A DNA stretch of 19,026 nucleotides. Origin: Podochytrium sp. JEL0797. Taxonomy: Eukaryota > Chytridiomycota > Chytridiomycetes > Chytridiales > Chytriomycetaceae. Each line of letters opens with the position of its first letter. Position 1 is the stretch's first letter. A program made the position numbers and the translations under genes. A model generated the notes under the pieces. The model saw only the letters and a program-made list of their open reading frames with translations, did not search any database and was not told the origin of the DNA. The stretch lies in assembly GCA_027596195.1 (NCBI GenBank), contig JADGJG010000466.1:1-19026 (forward strand). Reading direction: 5' to 3'. Positions 18,636-19,026 of this stretch are shown piece after piece.

Positions 18636-18960
18636 ATGCCCCAGAAGATGACCAATCCATCACCCCCCGGATCCACACCCGAGTCAAACAAGGTGCGCGA
18701 CTGTCTCACTGCTGGCGACTTGTCGGCGCCGTCGTCCATGAAGGCGATGATGAAGAGGTTTCAGCCGGTTGATGTGAGTTTTTCTCTCTCTCTATTTTTT
18801 TTTGATGTTGTTTTTGGCGACGCGAGACGCGAGATTGATTTTTTTTGTGGCAAATAGCAGACGAGACTCCCGACTCCCACGGACAATGGACCGTTTGTGG
18901 GTCAACAGCAACAACAACCGGTGCAACCTTTCATGAAGAAGCAGAAGGCCGATTTGAAGA
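18636..18960 (+). CDS. 5' exons of an unrecognised gene, cut by the window edge
   Basis: Exon 1 is 18636-18773 (46 codons; NPSPPGSTPESNKVRDCL ... MKAMMKRFQPVD), ending at GAT|GTGAGT. Exon 2 is 18861-18960, with an internal Gln run (GQQQQQPVQPFMKKQKADLK), ending at AGA|GTGAGT in phase 1. The second intron runs out of the window. The acceptor of exon 2 is a tandem TAGCAG, so an extra Gln codon (from 18858) is possible. The product is not recognised. What is seen is Ser/Pro/Gln-rich with a basic helix (MKAMMKRF). The ATG at 18636 is chosen because it follows the leader acceptor and begins a frame consistent with both donors; the in-frame ATG at 18648 is an alternative. Confidence 0.6.
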
Positions 18961-19026
18961 GTGAGTAATCATTTTGGTTCTCTCCTTCCCATTTTGTGAT
19001 TCATTTCCTCACCAAAAACGCACCCC

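Noticed and set aside
1..19026. CRISPR arrays, tRNA or rRNA genes, transposons, integrases
   Set aside because: No spaced direct repeats, no cloverleaf-like genes, no terminal inverted repeats or transposase motifs were seen by eye on either strand.

Overview
The window is eukaryotic nuclear DNA. Every recognisable gene is interrupted by short introns, mostly 53-100 nt, with GTGAGT/GTAAGT-type donors, CTAAC/TTAAC-like branch sites and CAG/TAG acceptors. Coding is dense, with genes on both strands and very short intergenic gaps. Gene content (a TPX2-type spindle factor, a fungal-size anoctamin, a vigilin/Scp160 KH protein, UBC9 and a possible Sds3-like protein) fits an early-diverging, chytrid-like fungus. 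That placement is inference, and no species can be named from the sequence alone.

Layout, left to right. (1) 1-445: a damaged or partial plus-strand gene end. (2) 698-1344 minus: SUMO-conjugating enzyme UBC9, three exons, catalytic Cys93. (3) 1503-3410 plus: 580-aa low-complexity protein with a coiled-coil C-terminal half, tentatively Sds3/BRMS1-like, divergent from UBC9 across 158 bp. (4) About 3770-4643 plus: decayed PLOD-type glycosyltransferase with one nonsense codon and four frame changes. (5) 4736-6419 plus: unrecognised 517-aa disordered protein, three exons. (6) 6501-12020 minus: vigilin, eight coding exons, about 1608 aa, about 14 KH modules, with probable untranslated leader exons out to about 12402. 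(7) 12750-15003 plus: anoctamin/TMEM16, three exons, 693 aa. (8) 15127-17850 plus: TPX2 homologue, eight exons, 697 aa. (9) 18636 to the right edge: first two coding exons of an unrecognised gene.

The genes do not form an operon or one obvious pathway. They are a housekeeping set: SUMO ligation, chromatin, mRNA binding at the ER/polysomes, lipid or ion transport at membranes, and spindle assembly.

No mobile element, CRISPR array, tRNA or rRNA was seen, and no convincing new multi-gene system. The most unusual large-scale signal is a repeated drift of base composition within many exons, from strongly C-rich (sense strand) at the 5' end to strongly G-rich at the 3' end. It resets after each intron and occurs on both strands. 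The clearest biological point is a TPX2 protein that keeps the spacing of the Aurora-A docking aromatic residues.
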